DNA of 23,620 nt from Paramacrobiotus richtersi (GCA_034698045.1 JAQGAU010000814.1:1-23620), one strand, 5' to 3'; positions 1 to 10,577 are shown, numbered from the stretch's first letter. Made by a program: numbers and translations. Notes: generated from the sequence alone by a model not told the origin.

Positions 1-74
1 CTTCCAGCATGATTATGAGGATTAAAGTGGTGAAACTCTTGCCGAAGTTATTGCTGATCGCGTCTAACTTGACA
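1..74. repeat. 74-bp direct repeat, left copy
   Basis: The first 74 bases are identical to 1479-1552 and diverge at base 75. The left boundary cannot be fixed because the window starts inside or exactly at the repeat. An open frame starts at ATG 9 and in this copy runs 56 codons to TAA at 177-179. Its first 22 residues, encoded inside the repeat, are basic then hydrophobic (KVVKLLPKLLLIA), like a weak signal sequence. I do not claim it as a gene. Confidence 0.9.
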
Positions 75-1014
75 TGGCGCTCCTGGGTGGATGCCATCAA
101 ACACGGCATCCATCCGCTAAGTGAATATGAACCTCCAGACAGTGACCTTTCACTTTTCTGCTGTTTATCTGCTAGTTAAACACAATATTCCGGCTGATGC
201 AAGCCAATTACCAGCCGAGGATTTATCGAACTGAAGTGCTCAGTGGCATGACATAATAATTCAAAATTCGTCGTAATCTTGTTCGGCATTCTTAATCTGA
301 ACGAAACTCTCAGACAATGCGGTGTCAGTAAGACTCTTCATTTAGCTTGCTAGCAATCGGAAGAATTACCCGTGCTAAAGAATTTAAAAGTTTATAGGAT
401 TCTGATAATCCTGTCAAGTAAGGGTATACTACCTATAAGACAGAAGAAAGAATCTTCGCTAAAATCTACCGATACCGCAAAAAGTTGCGCTGCGCATCAT
501 ACCGAAGTCAGGATTCGGGTTGACATGAGCGTAGCCTTGTTTCATCACAACCTTCTGAAACCAGAAGATGCCTCAAGAGCTTGAGATGATTAAATGCAAC
601 GCAATCAGCGACATGACGCATCAAGGGAACTGAGTCAACTGACATCTGTTTGAATTATCCCGTCCATGTCAGCCACTGGGCTAGACGTTTTGTTGTAATG
701 CCGTGTAATTTAAGCCTCACAATATAACTACGGCATACAATCCCCAGTACGATGGCATAAAGCAATCAACAAACACTTGCCACACTGCTGTGCATGGCAC
801 GTACGATATTAATTTTATCGTAGCTGGGATGAATACTTACTGTTAGCATTTGTAGCACGTTTGTGCTCTCGTACGGCCTATACAGCCGTATAAATACGGT
901 TTATGACACTGAAAGTGTGTGCCACACTTGCACTTTCATATCTACACTTTCACGGTCAATACATACACCGTATGGTTAATCGTGCTAATAATCCAAACTG
1001 TACTGTTTTGACAG
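75..1014. other. Non-coding stretch with small hairpins
   Basis: No convincing gene. Around 870-940 several small inverted repeats cluster: ACGGC/GCCGT near 873-889 and GAAAGTG/CACTTTC near 911-938, with TATAAATA between them. A good minus-strand splice donor (GTAAGTAT) lies near 835-841 after a short open frame, but I could not pair it with an acceptor. Confidence 0.4.
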
Positions 1015-1326
1015 TCAGAAACGCGCGGTAAATGTGTTCTAACCGTGCAAGTAAAACGGCAGAAGCTGTTTACGGAACCGCTCACGGAAGCCAACTTGGA
1101 CGCCGATACGGACGGATGATGGGACATCCCCATTTCTGATGTGGATCCCGAACTACGGACGGACCTGGAGAAACGGCGATTGCCCCTCTTTCAACCTGCA
1201 CTCTCGGATTCCTGCTTGCCATACCGCAAGCAAATGTATCCCCGAAACACAATCTACGTTCTCGTAAAGTTTTGTTACTATGAAAATGCCGTGTCGTCAT
1301 TTTTAAGAAGGGAAGTGCAATGTTAG
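1015..1326 (+). pseudogene. Plus-strand exon relic, family unknown
   Basis: A good acceptor (ctgttttgacag) ends at 1014 and opens a frame beginning SETRGKC. The frame is hydrophilic and protein-like: KLFTEPLTEANLDADTDG, a TGA stop at 1117-1119, then WDIPISDVDPELRTDLEKRR, continuing to TAG at 1324-1326. A possible donor (GTAAAG) lies near 1264. The balanced acidic/basic composition on both sides of the single stop suggests a once-functional exon interrupted by one nonsense change. I do not recognise the family. A chance frame is the alternative, because only one splice signal is strong. Confidence 0.3.
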
Positions 1327-1478
1327 AATCAAAGTCCAGTCTAAAGTCTAATATATATTCCTGTCCTTATTAAGCGATGTTTCACATGCTCTCGCATAAC
1401 CAATCGCAAGGCGATATGTAATGTTTGTTTGCATTCTTTTGTCCTAAACGTTCCGTTTCATTTCTCGATATAATACAG

Positions 1479-1552
1479 CTTCCAGCATGATTATGAGGAT
1501 TAAAGTGGTGAAACTCTTGCCGAAGTTATTGCTGATCGCGTCTAACTTGACA
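1479..1552. repeat. 74-bp direct repeat, right copy
   Basis: Identical to 1-74. The frame starting at ATG 1487 leaves the repeat after 22 codons and stops at 1571-1573, so the two copies would encode different C-termini. The flank on the left is a poly-AT sequence ending in tacag. Confidence 0.9.
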
Positions 1553-4310
1553 CGTTGCGTAGTAAATTGTTAATCAACATTCATAAAGAATTTAACTTCA
1601 CTTCTTAGGCTAGCGTAATTTTGAGTAATTGGCGCTCCCCTCGTTTTTAAAACCGCGTGTTAGTAATGTCCTGCACAGAGTTTCCCGGTTCCGCTTATAT
1701 GAAAATATCTGTCGGTTTGGTAACGGTTTAAGTTTGTTTTTGCCCATTGGCTTGGCCGAATGTTGAACGAATTACTACGTATACGCCACCTGTAATCACT
1801 GTTTCTGAAAACTCTAAAAATCGATAACAAATTTCAAATCAACAATTTTGACACAAACTCTTCGTACTGCACACCTTTGACCAAGTGCTTTTAGAGCTGA
1901 ATTAACTATATTCCTATAAACTGTAAAACAAAAATGTAGTTTGAAACGGCGGAATTCGAGACGTAGAAATGTATGAATCTAGAGATACACAGCAGATAAC
2001 ACATAAAAACGAAGGGAAAAAACAGGGAACTGAAAACGATACCACACTTTTGTCCGTTAGTCTGGAAAAGCATTCATTTTACTGTAGGAAGAACCCGGAT
2101 ATGAAGCCACTGTACTACGATAACATCACAGCGCATGCAGCACCATGGCATAACTCTGACAGCTTGTAATTTTAGCGTGCACCTTTGCATCATTAGGTTT
2201 GCCGCGGATGTCCTACTGTGCGCTGGGCGGTGCATTTGGTGTGCGTGGCCAGTATGGCCGTTTCGCGTAGGTTGGCTGCCGCTTTTTTCTCTTTTTTTGC
2301 ATATCTTGAAACAAATTCATGTTCGCGCTTGATGCATATTGCTCTTCCAAAACCGCGCAAAACCTCGCATAATAATTCCACACCCACTGTGTAGACATAG
2401 GATTTCTTTGGTAGTATCTCATCGTTGTTATTTCCCCAAACTTATTTAGGTATTCATTATACCTTTCATTGGCAAATTGTTCTATAATTTTAATTGCGCA
2501 TTTTTGTAATTGTTTAATTGTAATTGTTTTGTAATTTTTAGCTGTGTATTGTAAATCAGAATGTCCTGTAATTCAGACTAAAAGTTTTGTTCGGCTTTTA
2601 CCAAGTGATTTCACCTTTTTATTTACCTTTGATTTATTTTAAAAAGTGCGATAAAAATTGTGAAGCTTCCATGTTGATCAGAAAAGTGATACCGTGCCTG
2701 TTTGACGGTTTTTCTGAACGAGATAATAATAACAATATTTTTATTGATATAATATTAAATTTAATAAGTTTATTTAGTACATTACTAATCTAACTGCTAT
2801 AATATAAAAGATCTACATTTGTCTTGGACAGATACATAAAAATCGTCAGACACATGCTGTTAAAGAATTAACCTTCACGAACAAGCTTGTTATCGAGTAA
2901 CACAAAGAAAAGAAAACCCCATGCATAACTTCGGTTGCATGCAGATTTATAATATTCTTTAAGTATTTGATAGTAATATGGGTTTTATGCGTTATTTATA
3001 TGTGTTTCTTATATACGCTGTTTTATTTTATGTACTGTATATACTGTTTACATTTCGCATAATATATTTACGTAGATACGTGTTCGAAATGTATGTATTA
3101 TGTTGTTGTTTTTTTTGTTACAGTATGTGGTTTTCATTGAAAACATTTTATTTCTTCGCCTGTTTATTACGGTACTAAAATCGCGATTTTTTTATTGCAC
3201 TACCTTCGTATTTATATATTATAATAACTTTTTATGGACTTCGTTACCGAATGTTTTTAATAAAGGAAGTGCATGTTGTTGGAATTTCTGCATTTTTAAG
3301 CTTGCAGCATATATTCGGTGCTTAACAACTAACCGGAAGTTATGTCCGGAGCGTTCGTTTCTGATAATATAAACTGGATAATTTAATTGCGATAATTTAA
3401 ATAAGTTAGCTAACTTGACCGAGTGTCACCGTTGTGTTTAATTTGGCATAATTATTTGTCTGAGTTAACCCTGATCAGCTGCATGTCTGTGACAAAGTAC
3501 CGAAAAGTTGTAGAGCAGTGGCTTGCCGCTTGTTCGCCATTACCTCTCGCTTCCATTTGCGCGCCGTATATATACTTACTTCCATGGTACAAGTTACAGG
3601 GAAAGTTAATTATATAACAGGACATCATTTTTCATGTTCCTTTTCGACCATCCCGTTATCTCGATGGAGCTATGGCCCTACCGCAAATTAATCCACTGAC
3701 GATTTTAGAGGGGACGAGCAATTATCTTCTTGAACATATTTAGGACAGAACGATTTTCCGATCGTCATTACGACCTTGTAAGCTGCTAACTACCTAATTG
3801 AACAACTCCTTGGATCGTACCGCGATAACCAGTGTCGTACAGCGGTCAGTTGCATGAGCCAATCGGCACGATGGTAATGAATACTTTCTGCATTCTGGCA
3901 AACCGAAAAGACCAAAATGGTTATCAGAATAGTTATCAAAACCACAGCACATGGAGCAAAACCAAAAGAAAGCAGTTTGCGACAAAAAATTACTGTCAGA
4001 ATAAACATTATTGTGTTTTCATAGCACTTAGACATACGTATACGTATGCCAATCAGTGCTAAACCGAACCCGTCCCTAAGCAGTCTTGGGAAGTTGGGGA
4101 CCTCAGTGTAGGAGCCAATGTACTATGATATGCTTCCCACAATAACAACGCATTACAGCCTTATTGCGGGGGATCCACAACGCGAACAAGTATCCAAACT
4201 GCTGCTAACAACATAAAGATGACATTCGACTCGGAGGGACCTTGTCCATAATTATTATTCGTAAACATCGCATCAGTCTAGCGTACTTTTTGCAGTCTTT
4301 CCCATTTCAA
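1553..4310. other. AT-rich DNA without a supported gene
   Basis: From about 2420 to 3420 the sequence is strongly AT-rich, with runs of T and ATAAT motifs; its open frames are low-complexity and hydrophobic. Short GC-richer islands (2205-2290, 3470-3560, 3640-3750) have open frames on one or both strands without convincing splice partners. A minus-strand GTAAGTAT donor directly after ACCATGGAA lies at about 3572-3586, but no downstream exon could be joined to it. Confidence 0.4.
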
Positions 4311-4398
4311 GGCGCCAGGCGGCAACGTCCCTATTTAAGGTCCTGTTGAAGTTTTTGTGACATAAAGAATACACTGAGTTTCCGTTACGTCTGGCGCC
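4311..4398. repeat. Foldback element, 17-bp terminal inverted repeats
   Basis: The left end starts GGCGCCAGGCGGCAACG (4311-4327). The right end, read on the other strand, starts GGCGCCAGACGTAACG. The two differ at a few positions and face inward around a ~55-bp core. This is the layout of a very short MITE or snap-back element. No clear target-site duplication is seen. Confidence 0.55.
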
Positions 4399-4706
4399 TC
4401 ACTAACAAAAAAATAACGGGAAATCCCTGACAACAACGTCGCAAGTTGTCATCGAAATCAAAGGCATATTAACTGATTATGAACAGATATTAGCGGCCGT
4501 TTACAGCTTCTGAAGAAGTTCTGTGTAGCCCGTACACTACGCCACATCTCACAAGAATAAGTATTGTCCGCCGCGGCTACTAACTGTCTAAACACACTAC
4601 ACTACACTCTACGGGGAAAATACTGCAAACGCAGTATCCAAACTGATAGTTCTTCCTGCAGCACCATGCGTCATGGAATTACTCTGCAAGCGACGGAATT
4701 AGTGGC

Positions 4707-4803
4707 CTACAGACGCCTGGACGCACAGTTAACAAAACAAGGTGAAACTCAAAAATTTTGAGTTCCACCTGGTTTTGTTAACTCTGCGTCCCGCGTCTGC
4801 TAC
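4707..4803. repeat. Near-perfect ~96-nt palindrome
   Basis: The two arms (about 4707-4754 and 4756-4803) are reverse complements with only a few mismatches. They pair through AGTTAACAAAAC and meet at a centre of CTCAAAAATTTTGAG, leaving almost no loop. RNA from either strand would fold into a ~45-bp duplex; the DNA could extrude a cruciform. A foldback transposon or a recently made inverted duplication fits best. A miRNA precursor is less likely because there is no loop. Confidence 0.75.
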
Positions 4804-4935
4804 ATTATTATTTATTTAATTTAATTTAGTTTTATTTATTTATTTATTTAATTTATTTTAATTTAATTAATTTATAATTATGGGTTATTATAATTATTAT
4901 GGGTTATTATAATTATTTTAATTTAATAATACAGT
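4804..4935. repeat. AT-rich simple/low-complexity tract
   Basis: A run of TTTA/TTTAA units is followed by about two and a half copies of a ~20-bp unit containing ATTATGGGTTATT (4870-4920). It directly abuts the palindrome at 4707-4803. Confidence 0.85.
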
Positions 4936-6067
4936 TTTATATTCATGTAAGCGCTTCCAGTCCCAGCAAACAGTATAATCCGGAACTAAACAGTTGAAGA
5001 AGACTTACAAATTACACCGAATGGGAAACATAAAAATAGCGAAATATGATAAAATCAAATATCTATACAGAAACGGACTTTAACTGTTACAATACCAAAA
5101 TAAAACAAATGCCGAAATTTTGCTTATAATATGGAACGAAAGCAGAATAAATGCGATCTGGATTACGCATCACGCATTACGCACGCTTAATTGTTGGGTC
5201 AGAAAAACTTGCACGCTGTGCAAACGTCCGAAAAATTAAACTGATGATGGGTAGACCGTGGTTAGAGATCACCGGCCGAGTGCTACTAACAGTTCGTTCG
5301 CTCTTGCAATCGAGCGCGTGCCAATGTACTACAACTTTCCTGTCGTACCACTCGCGTATCGGATTCCGGGAAAAAGCCAGTTTCACTGTTAAAAATTAAA
5401 ACAATATGAATGCTTAAATTACGCACATCATTCAGCGGTTTAAATATGGATACATGATTAAAATAAAAGCGGGTACCCCGCTCACTATTAATACAGCGCC
5501 TTTTTATAAATCACCGAGTGACTCAAATCCTGCTTGTCCACTAAATTTAGCAGTAAGCTCGGCATTCGGAAATATGTTTATAGTTGTTCCAAATACTTTA
5601 CATGGTTTATGAGCGCTCATGTGCCTGGCACACAGGAGAACAGAAATTCGTACACTATAGCAAAATACGTCAATTTTGTTCACGTTATATTTACCACTAT
5701 TTCGAGTCTGTTTTTGTTTCAGATTTATCAACTGTAAAAAACTTATATAAAAATACACTGCAGAACGGCCTGTGATAAAATGTTTATGTAAAATGCCAAC
5801 TTCCCCTGAGTTTTTGGGGCGCTGCCTTGCCAATTTCCCCTTGCAAGATTTACCGCATGGGCAAACAGCTTTTCCACCACCTTTTCGACACTTTCACGTG
5901 TGTTTTCACCCCTTTTCCCCGACTGCACATCTGAATCTTCCCGTGTGTTAGAAGCATCCGGGGAAGAGGGAGCGTGCACCGTTAGAGCAGTGATTTAATC
6001 AATAGCCACTGTCGAATGATATGTACTGTACAATACAATGTCAATAACTGAGTGCGAATGGTTTCAG
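4936..6067. other. No supported gene; intron or 5' flank of next locus
   Basis: Open frames occur on both strands but none has a family match or paired splice sites. The minus strand at 5979-5820 has a hydrophilic frame (Glu/Lys-rich, with VEKVVEKLFAH) that could be an exon; it lacks a good acceptor. The right end, gtttcag at 6061-6067, is the acceptor of the broken gene that follows. Confidence 0.35.
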
Positions 6068-6986
6068 GTATCAGTTCTGAGTGATGGAGCTCCCCAGGCG
6101 TCTGCTGCAAAGAGACCGGACGGTCAACCCGGTCTAGGCGAGCCAAAGCTAAAAAGGCTGAAAGCCGAAGCCTACCGTTCCAGCCGGCTGGAAGACTTGT
6201 CGATGAGCGATCTACCCTTGGCCGCCTTCTTGGCTGGGCTTTCTCGTTTCTTGACGGACAAAAGCGGACCGGAATCCGCCGTGTATGTCCTGCTTGGAAT
6301 GATACAGTTCTCTCCCCGGACTGCTCCCGCGACATCCTGGTGGACTTCACGGCGTGCCGGGGAAAAGGAAACCGTCACATCTGGGGATCGTGGCTGTTTC
6401 ACTGCATTACCCAGTGGACGGAGTATGTGTTTATTACCCGCAGTGGACACCGGCCAGAAAAACTCCGGGATGACGATGTGCCCTTTCTGCAGAGTGTCAT
6501 GCATGCAGTTCAAGAGTCGGCTGTTGGGTGTGATACTGTGTTATGTGGCACTGGATCCAACCGCCATCTTTAATTGACACCATCCAAAACACGCCTGTCT
6601 TCGAGTATGATCAAAGTGTCTCGGCGACTGATCTTCAAGGACGTTGTGTTCCCGGGTGTGTTGGATCCGCAACCGGATCATCCGGCTGACCAGCCGGATG
6701 AATCTTATCAGGCGGAGGTAGCTGAGCGCATTATGGCGGCTGACTGCAAGCGGCACCTGCGGATTCCCTCTGGGAGTGGGAGTGTCGAGTCGCCCACCGA
6801 ATTGCTGGATTGTTTCGAGGCAGCTGTTACCGCGCATTGGTTAAGCGAGAATCTGCCGGATTTATCGATCGTTACTTTCCCTTGAAGCAGATATCGCAGA
6901 TATCGGACGCGATTGCGGCTGCCAGTGGCGGACGGGAGTGGCGCGGTGAGCCGCCCGATCTCCATCTCCAAAGGCAAATTATCAAC

Positions 6987-8081
6987 GTAAGCATTCTTCT
7001 TATAAAGGACAGGATTTTTACGCGTTATTTTTCATTATTCATATTCATATTTTTTTTTATGAGTTAGATTTTTAGTCATTATTTTTTTACAGATTTGTTT
7101 CCTCATTATTTTCACTGTTTTCGTTATGTTTTTATTATTTAGATGTTTTACACGTTACTTTTCACCGGTTTTAATATTTGTTATTATTTAGATTTTTTAC
7201 TCATTATTTTTCACAGAATGTTATACCCATTATTTTTCATCGGTTTCATTATTTTTTTGCTATTTACATTTTTTACTCAGAATCTTGTTTTTCACAGAAT
7301 CTTATACGAGTAATCATTATTTTCACCAGTTTTAATATTTTTATTTATTATTTAAATGTTTTACAGATTTGTTTCCTCAATATTTTCATTGGGTTCGTTA
7401 TTGTTTTTATTATTTAGATGGTTTACACGTTACTTTTCACCGGTTTTAATATTTGTTATTATTTAGATTTTTTACTCATTATTTTTCACAGAATGTTATA
7501 CCCATTATTTTTCATCGGTTTCATTATTTTTTTGCTATTTACATTTTTTACTCAGAATCTTGTTTTTCACAGAATCTTATACGAGTAATCATTATTTTCA
7601 CCAGTTTTAATATTTTTGTTTAATATTTAGATGTTTTACAGATTTGTTTCCTCAATATTTTCATTTAGTTCGTTATTGTTTTTATTAATTTAGATGGTTT
7701 ACACATTATTTTTCACCGGTTTTATTAATTTTTATTATTTAGATTTTTTACTCATTATTTTTCACAGAATCTTATACTCATTATTTTTCACCGGTTTTAA
7801 TATTTTTTTGTTATTTACATTTTTTACTCATTATGTTTCACAGAATCTTATACGAGTAATCATTATTTTTCACCGGTTTTAATATTTTTTTTATTATTTA
7901 GATTTTTTACTCATCAGTTTTTAGATCTTTTATTACTGTTCTACTCATTTTGGTTTGCACATCTTCAGTTTGTGTTGGACCGTTTCACGTGTATTAATTT
8001 GTTAACATTACTTTGCCGCGTTTTCCACGATTAGAATTTGCTTAAGTTGTAAATATATTTTTCATCGTAGTATGAATGCAG
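6987..8081 (+). other. Intron of the broken gene
   Basis: A GTAAGC donor at 6987 and an AG at 8080-8081 join frames in phase 0 on both sides. The intron is about 75% A+T and mostly repeat. A second AG lies 11 bases upstream (8069-8070). Confidence 0.55.
7142..7905. repeat. ~276-bp T-rich minisatellite, about 2.8 units
   Basis: Units start with GATGNTTTACAC at 7142, 7417 and 7693 (periods 275 and 276). The first two are nearly identical, the third diverged and shortened. Inside each unit a ~45-55-bp module (ACTCATTATTTTTCACAGAAT ... CGGTTTTAATATT) recurs several times, so the array is a higher-order repeat. It lies wholly inside the intron at 6987-8081. Open frames here are low-complexity and not genes. 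Confidence 0.9.
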
Positions 8082-8312
8082 GTGTTGAAAGAGTGGCAGG
8101 TCAACGATGCTCGATTTGGACCGAACACGGAGTGGAAGCATGTCCGGCGAGCGCAGTTAGCTGCTAATCTGCTGACCTTGCGCAGTACGACCCTTGCTGT
8201 ACTTGAATGCCTGACAGAACGACGGATTTGGGAATCTAACGACGAGACTTTTCTTGAAGATCATCCCGAAGTGGATTCCGATGCGGAGCTGGATATTGCC
8301 TATGATGCCTAA

Positions 8313-8673
8313 TGTTTTCCTCTTAAACTTTTCCACGGCGGTGTAGCAGAAGGCGGATGTAATAGCTGTTATGTTAACCCGTTACACACGGGCTACAGTT
8401 TGTTCTCGTCTAACACTAAATGAGTTGTCTGCGTCATCCATGCGATTTCTTTGTTTTGGTTAATATTACCCGTTTTCTGCAGCATCCACTTCGGTACTGT
8501 GGTAAATTTACTAGTCTGCTAAAATTTACATGTACTCGTTTGTAGTGGTATAACTCAATCACTAATGGCTCTTTTGTTCAGGAAAAGCGGTATATTAACA
8601 GTTTTATTCTTGTAACTTGGTAAGCCGTGTGGCACCCTTTCTCTGTAAAATCTCTTCATTAAAGTATGCTTAC
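8313..8673. other. 3' flank between convergent loci
   Basis: No gene seen. It separates the plus-strand broken gene, ending at 8312, from the minus-strand candidate ending at 8670. The plus strand has no AATAAA close to 8312. Confidence 0.4.
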
Positions 8674-9141
8674 CGTTTCGGCCTTGTCCAATGATTTTCG
8701 GATGCAAGACACATGCTTGCAAAATCGATTTCCGTATAAGTACAATGCGACGTTTGGTTCATTGAATTTTCTAATTCGTCGGCATTCCTGCCGCAGCTGG
8801 GGTACTCATGATACTTGAGCTCCCTGCTGCTGCGACGATAGAAAACAAGTTTGCCTTTTTGCAAACTGTTTAGAGTTTCTAGCGACTGTATCTGCCGCAT
8901 GAAACCCCTGGATCGTATGGGTTTGCAATTAGCTTGCACATAAACTTGGGCGACATCAGCAGAATGTCACCGTGGTACGGATGTTATGGTAACCCCCGAA
9001 GGCTCGCTGATCAAGCCCGAATCTTTCCGTACACACAGACTTCGACACCATATTACTTACCGTTCAACACGTAGTTGAAGGCCTGCAGAAGTCGATCCGC
9101 ATAAGGTAACCGTTTGTTACCTTCGTCGGTGTGCTCAATCG
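8670..9141 (-). CDS. Candidate two-exon minus-strand gene (3' part)
   Basis: Exon A (9141-9061) follows an acceptor with AG at 9143-9142 and reads IEHTDEGNKRLPYADRLLQ and FNYVLN before a consensus GTAAGT donor at 9060. Exon B starts at 8944 after cgcccaag. The split codon (G/TT) keeps the frame: YVQANCKPIRSRGF, then a 90-codon open frame rich in polar residues with several cysteines, to TAA at 8670-8672. That TAA overlaps a possible further donor (GTAAGC, 8673-8668). The intron is 116 bp. The phase match of a 26-codon and a 90-codon frame across a strong donor is the main evidence. The product is not recognised, and no start codon was found upstream. A competing frame (9222-9064) is open on the same strand. 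Confidence 0.35.
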
Positions 9142-9575
9142 CTGGGCATCAAGCAAACTGAAACCCACAGTGACTGGGTTGCCGGCATCAAATGTACCTA
9201 GGAAGGTCCAGGGAAAAGTGAACTAGTACTTGCAATGAGATTTCTCGAAATTGTGGCCTACATTTTTAAAGTCGTATCTGTTTAGGATCCGTTTCGGTAT
9301 CTTCGCACTTGCAGTCAGTGAAGAAGACGTAAAGGTCACAGAGTGTGGTACTTCACAAAAGCATCGGGTCGTGCCGAATCTGAGGAATTACCATGCAACC
9401 GGGCAGAGTGCTGTTGTCTTCCATGCTCCGAGTTACGACCCACTGACTGTGCTCGTCAGTCAGCTCCCGCTAAATATGGCAAAGACATTGTTTTCCACCG
9501 CTGCGAGCTGGCTTTCAAACCCATCGATAAGTACATGGTAAAGGCGGAGTCTGTGCAAAAATACCCAGGATAATA

Positions 9576-9603
9576 GTAAATAATAATAATAATAATAATA
9601 ATG
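9576..9603. repeat. (AAT)n microsatellite, LINE tail
   Basis: About nine AAT/TAA units. On the minus strand this is an (ATT)n tail directly after AATAAA of the adjacent LINE, as seen in CR1/L2/RTE-like non-LTR elements. Confidence 0.85.
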
Positions 9604-9778
9604 GTTTATTGTCCTTCCGCAACGGGACATTGTCCCCTCCTGGCATCATACCTGCTTGATTAAGCAACGAATGACGAATAAAACAACATTGATGAAGGTC
9701 AGCTAGTTAGTTGATTAGATAGACTGATACAGTAACAAAACCAACGAAAGCAACAAGTACAAACAAACAAGAGACGTT

Positions 9779-10099
9779 TTATACAACATATCCATTAAGG
9801 AGCGTGTCCTTCTTTAACCACGCTACATCGCTACAGTCGATAGCATCAAGGGCATTCCGGAAACGACCAAAGGAATCGTAGGCCTCTCCGGGCAGGACGA
9901 GTTCATTCCATAGGGAGATGAGGCTGGTGAGTTGGGTTCCATGTGCAGCCTCCATAGTATTACCGCATCTGGATGTCGGGACTGGCTTACTGGAAAAGGA
10001 TGTTGTCGTAGGCGTTCCGGCCGTCGTCCTCGTATTACCTGAAACAGACTCACAGACCGAAGTACTGAATACCGGAGGTTCGACGAAAAGGTCACCCAT
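9779..10099 (-). pseudogene. LINE ORF2 C-terminus
   Basis: Final open frame of the LINE. It contains the aromatic WNEL..PG.AYDSFGRFRNALD block found at the C-terminus of many non-LTR ORF2 proteins, where it follows the RT and connection regions. Frameshifts separate it from the RT part at 10314-10577. Confidence 0.75.
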
Positions 10100-10313
10100 A
10101 GAAATCCTATTAAATCGAAGTTTACACTAAAACATCATTGCTTTTTTTACGCGGCGCAGTCCGATACACGGCCAGTTCAGTTAGACAATCGTCCTTTGTA
10201 GTCTGATTCGTCACAACCAAGGCGGATCGATTTTAGGAAACGGTGTTGACAGGGTTCAAGTTTATCGCTTGACGTTTTGTACACAGGATGAACGACAGAG
10301 CTGCAGTATTCAA

Positions 10314-10577
10314 TTAACGGGAATACAAGTGACTGAAACAGTGCCAGACAAGCACCACAGTCACATTTAAGAAAAAGATGGCGGATATAGCTGATTCTTC
10401 GATTGCACTTGATGACAAGCGTGTCAGTGTTAGATCCAATACCAGACCAAGATACTTCACAACGGTAGACGTGGGAATCTGCATGTCGTTTATAATATAC
10501 TGATTAACGTTTTCCGCGCTTCGTTTTTTCGTTAAATAGAAGTCTTCGTTTTCCGCTTTATATAACACGGATGTCAC
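10314..10577 (-). pseudogene. LINE reverse transcriptase fragment
   Basis: An 88-codon open frame with the YLG..LD..LT motif of the RT thumb boundary (VKYLGLVLDLTLT). The YxDD catalytic region is absent, lost by 5' truncation upstream of about 10600. The 3' neighbour in another frame carries the IEYCSSVV block. Confidence 0.8.

Larger units (their letters stand above)
6068..8312 (+). pseudogene. Broken two-exon-plus gene, family uncertain
   Basis: Coding character shifts between all three frames, which indicates a decayed gene. After the acceptor at 6067, frame 2 reads a basic segment (KLKRLKAEAYR) then LEDLSMSDLPLAAFLAGL and YVLLGMIQ, up to about 6315. Frame 1 then continues to about 6535. 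Frame 3 carries SLIDTIQNTPVFEYDQ near 6567-6615. Frame 1 returns for DVVFPGVLDPQPDHPADQPD to about 6860, then frame 3 again for FPLKQISQISDAIAAA. Exon 1 ends at 6986 before GTAAGC. Exon 2 starts at 8082 after tgaatgcag, in matching phase 0, and ends in an acidic tail (DHPEVDSDAELDIAYDA) at TAA 8310-8312. The hydrophobic LSM..LPLAAFL...YVLLGMIQ pattern loosely resembles the N-terminal helical domain of Crypton/ZMYM-type tyrosine recombinase-like proteins. That match is weak and I do not rely on it. A TAA also interrupts frame 1 at 6571. Confidence 0.5.

Noticed and set aside
889..896. TATAAATA as a promoter
   Set aside because: No gene starts downstream on either strand within a sensible distance.
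2213..2422. Minus-strand frame MRYYQRNPMSTQWVWNYYARF
   Set aside because: No match and no splice context; a second minus frame is equally open.
3640..3752. Plus-strand frame with MALPQINPLTILEGTSNYLL
   Set aside because: Attractive composition, but the acceptor lacks a pyrimidine tract and no donor follows.
5820..5979. Minus-strand hydrophilic frame near 5.9 kb
   Set aside because: Composition is suggestive, but there is no start codon with context and no acceptor.
7067..7905. Open frames rich in Phe, Ile and Leu
   Set aside because: They are translations of the T-rich minisatellite.
9073..9222. Minus-strand terminal exon FTFPWTFLGTF...
   Set aside because: It conflicts with the phase-consistent exon pair at 9141-8670. 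Reported as a finding instead of a gene.
9328..9573. Plus-strand Cys-rich frame ending KAESVQKYPG before the (AAT)n tract
   Set aside because: It needs a weak acceptor to avoid an in-frame TGA, and no partner exon or family is visible.
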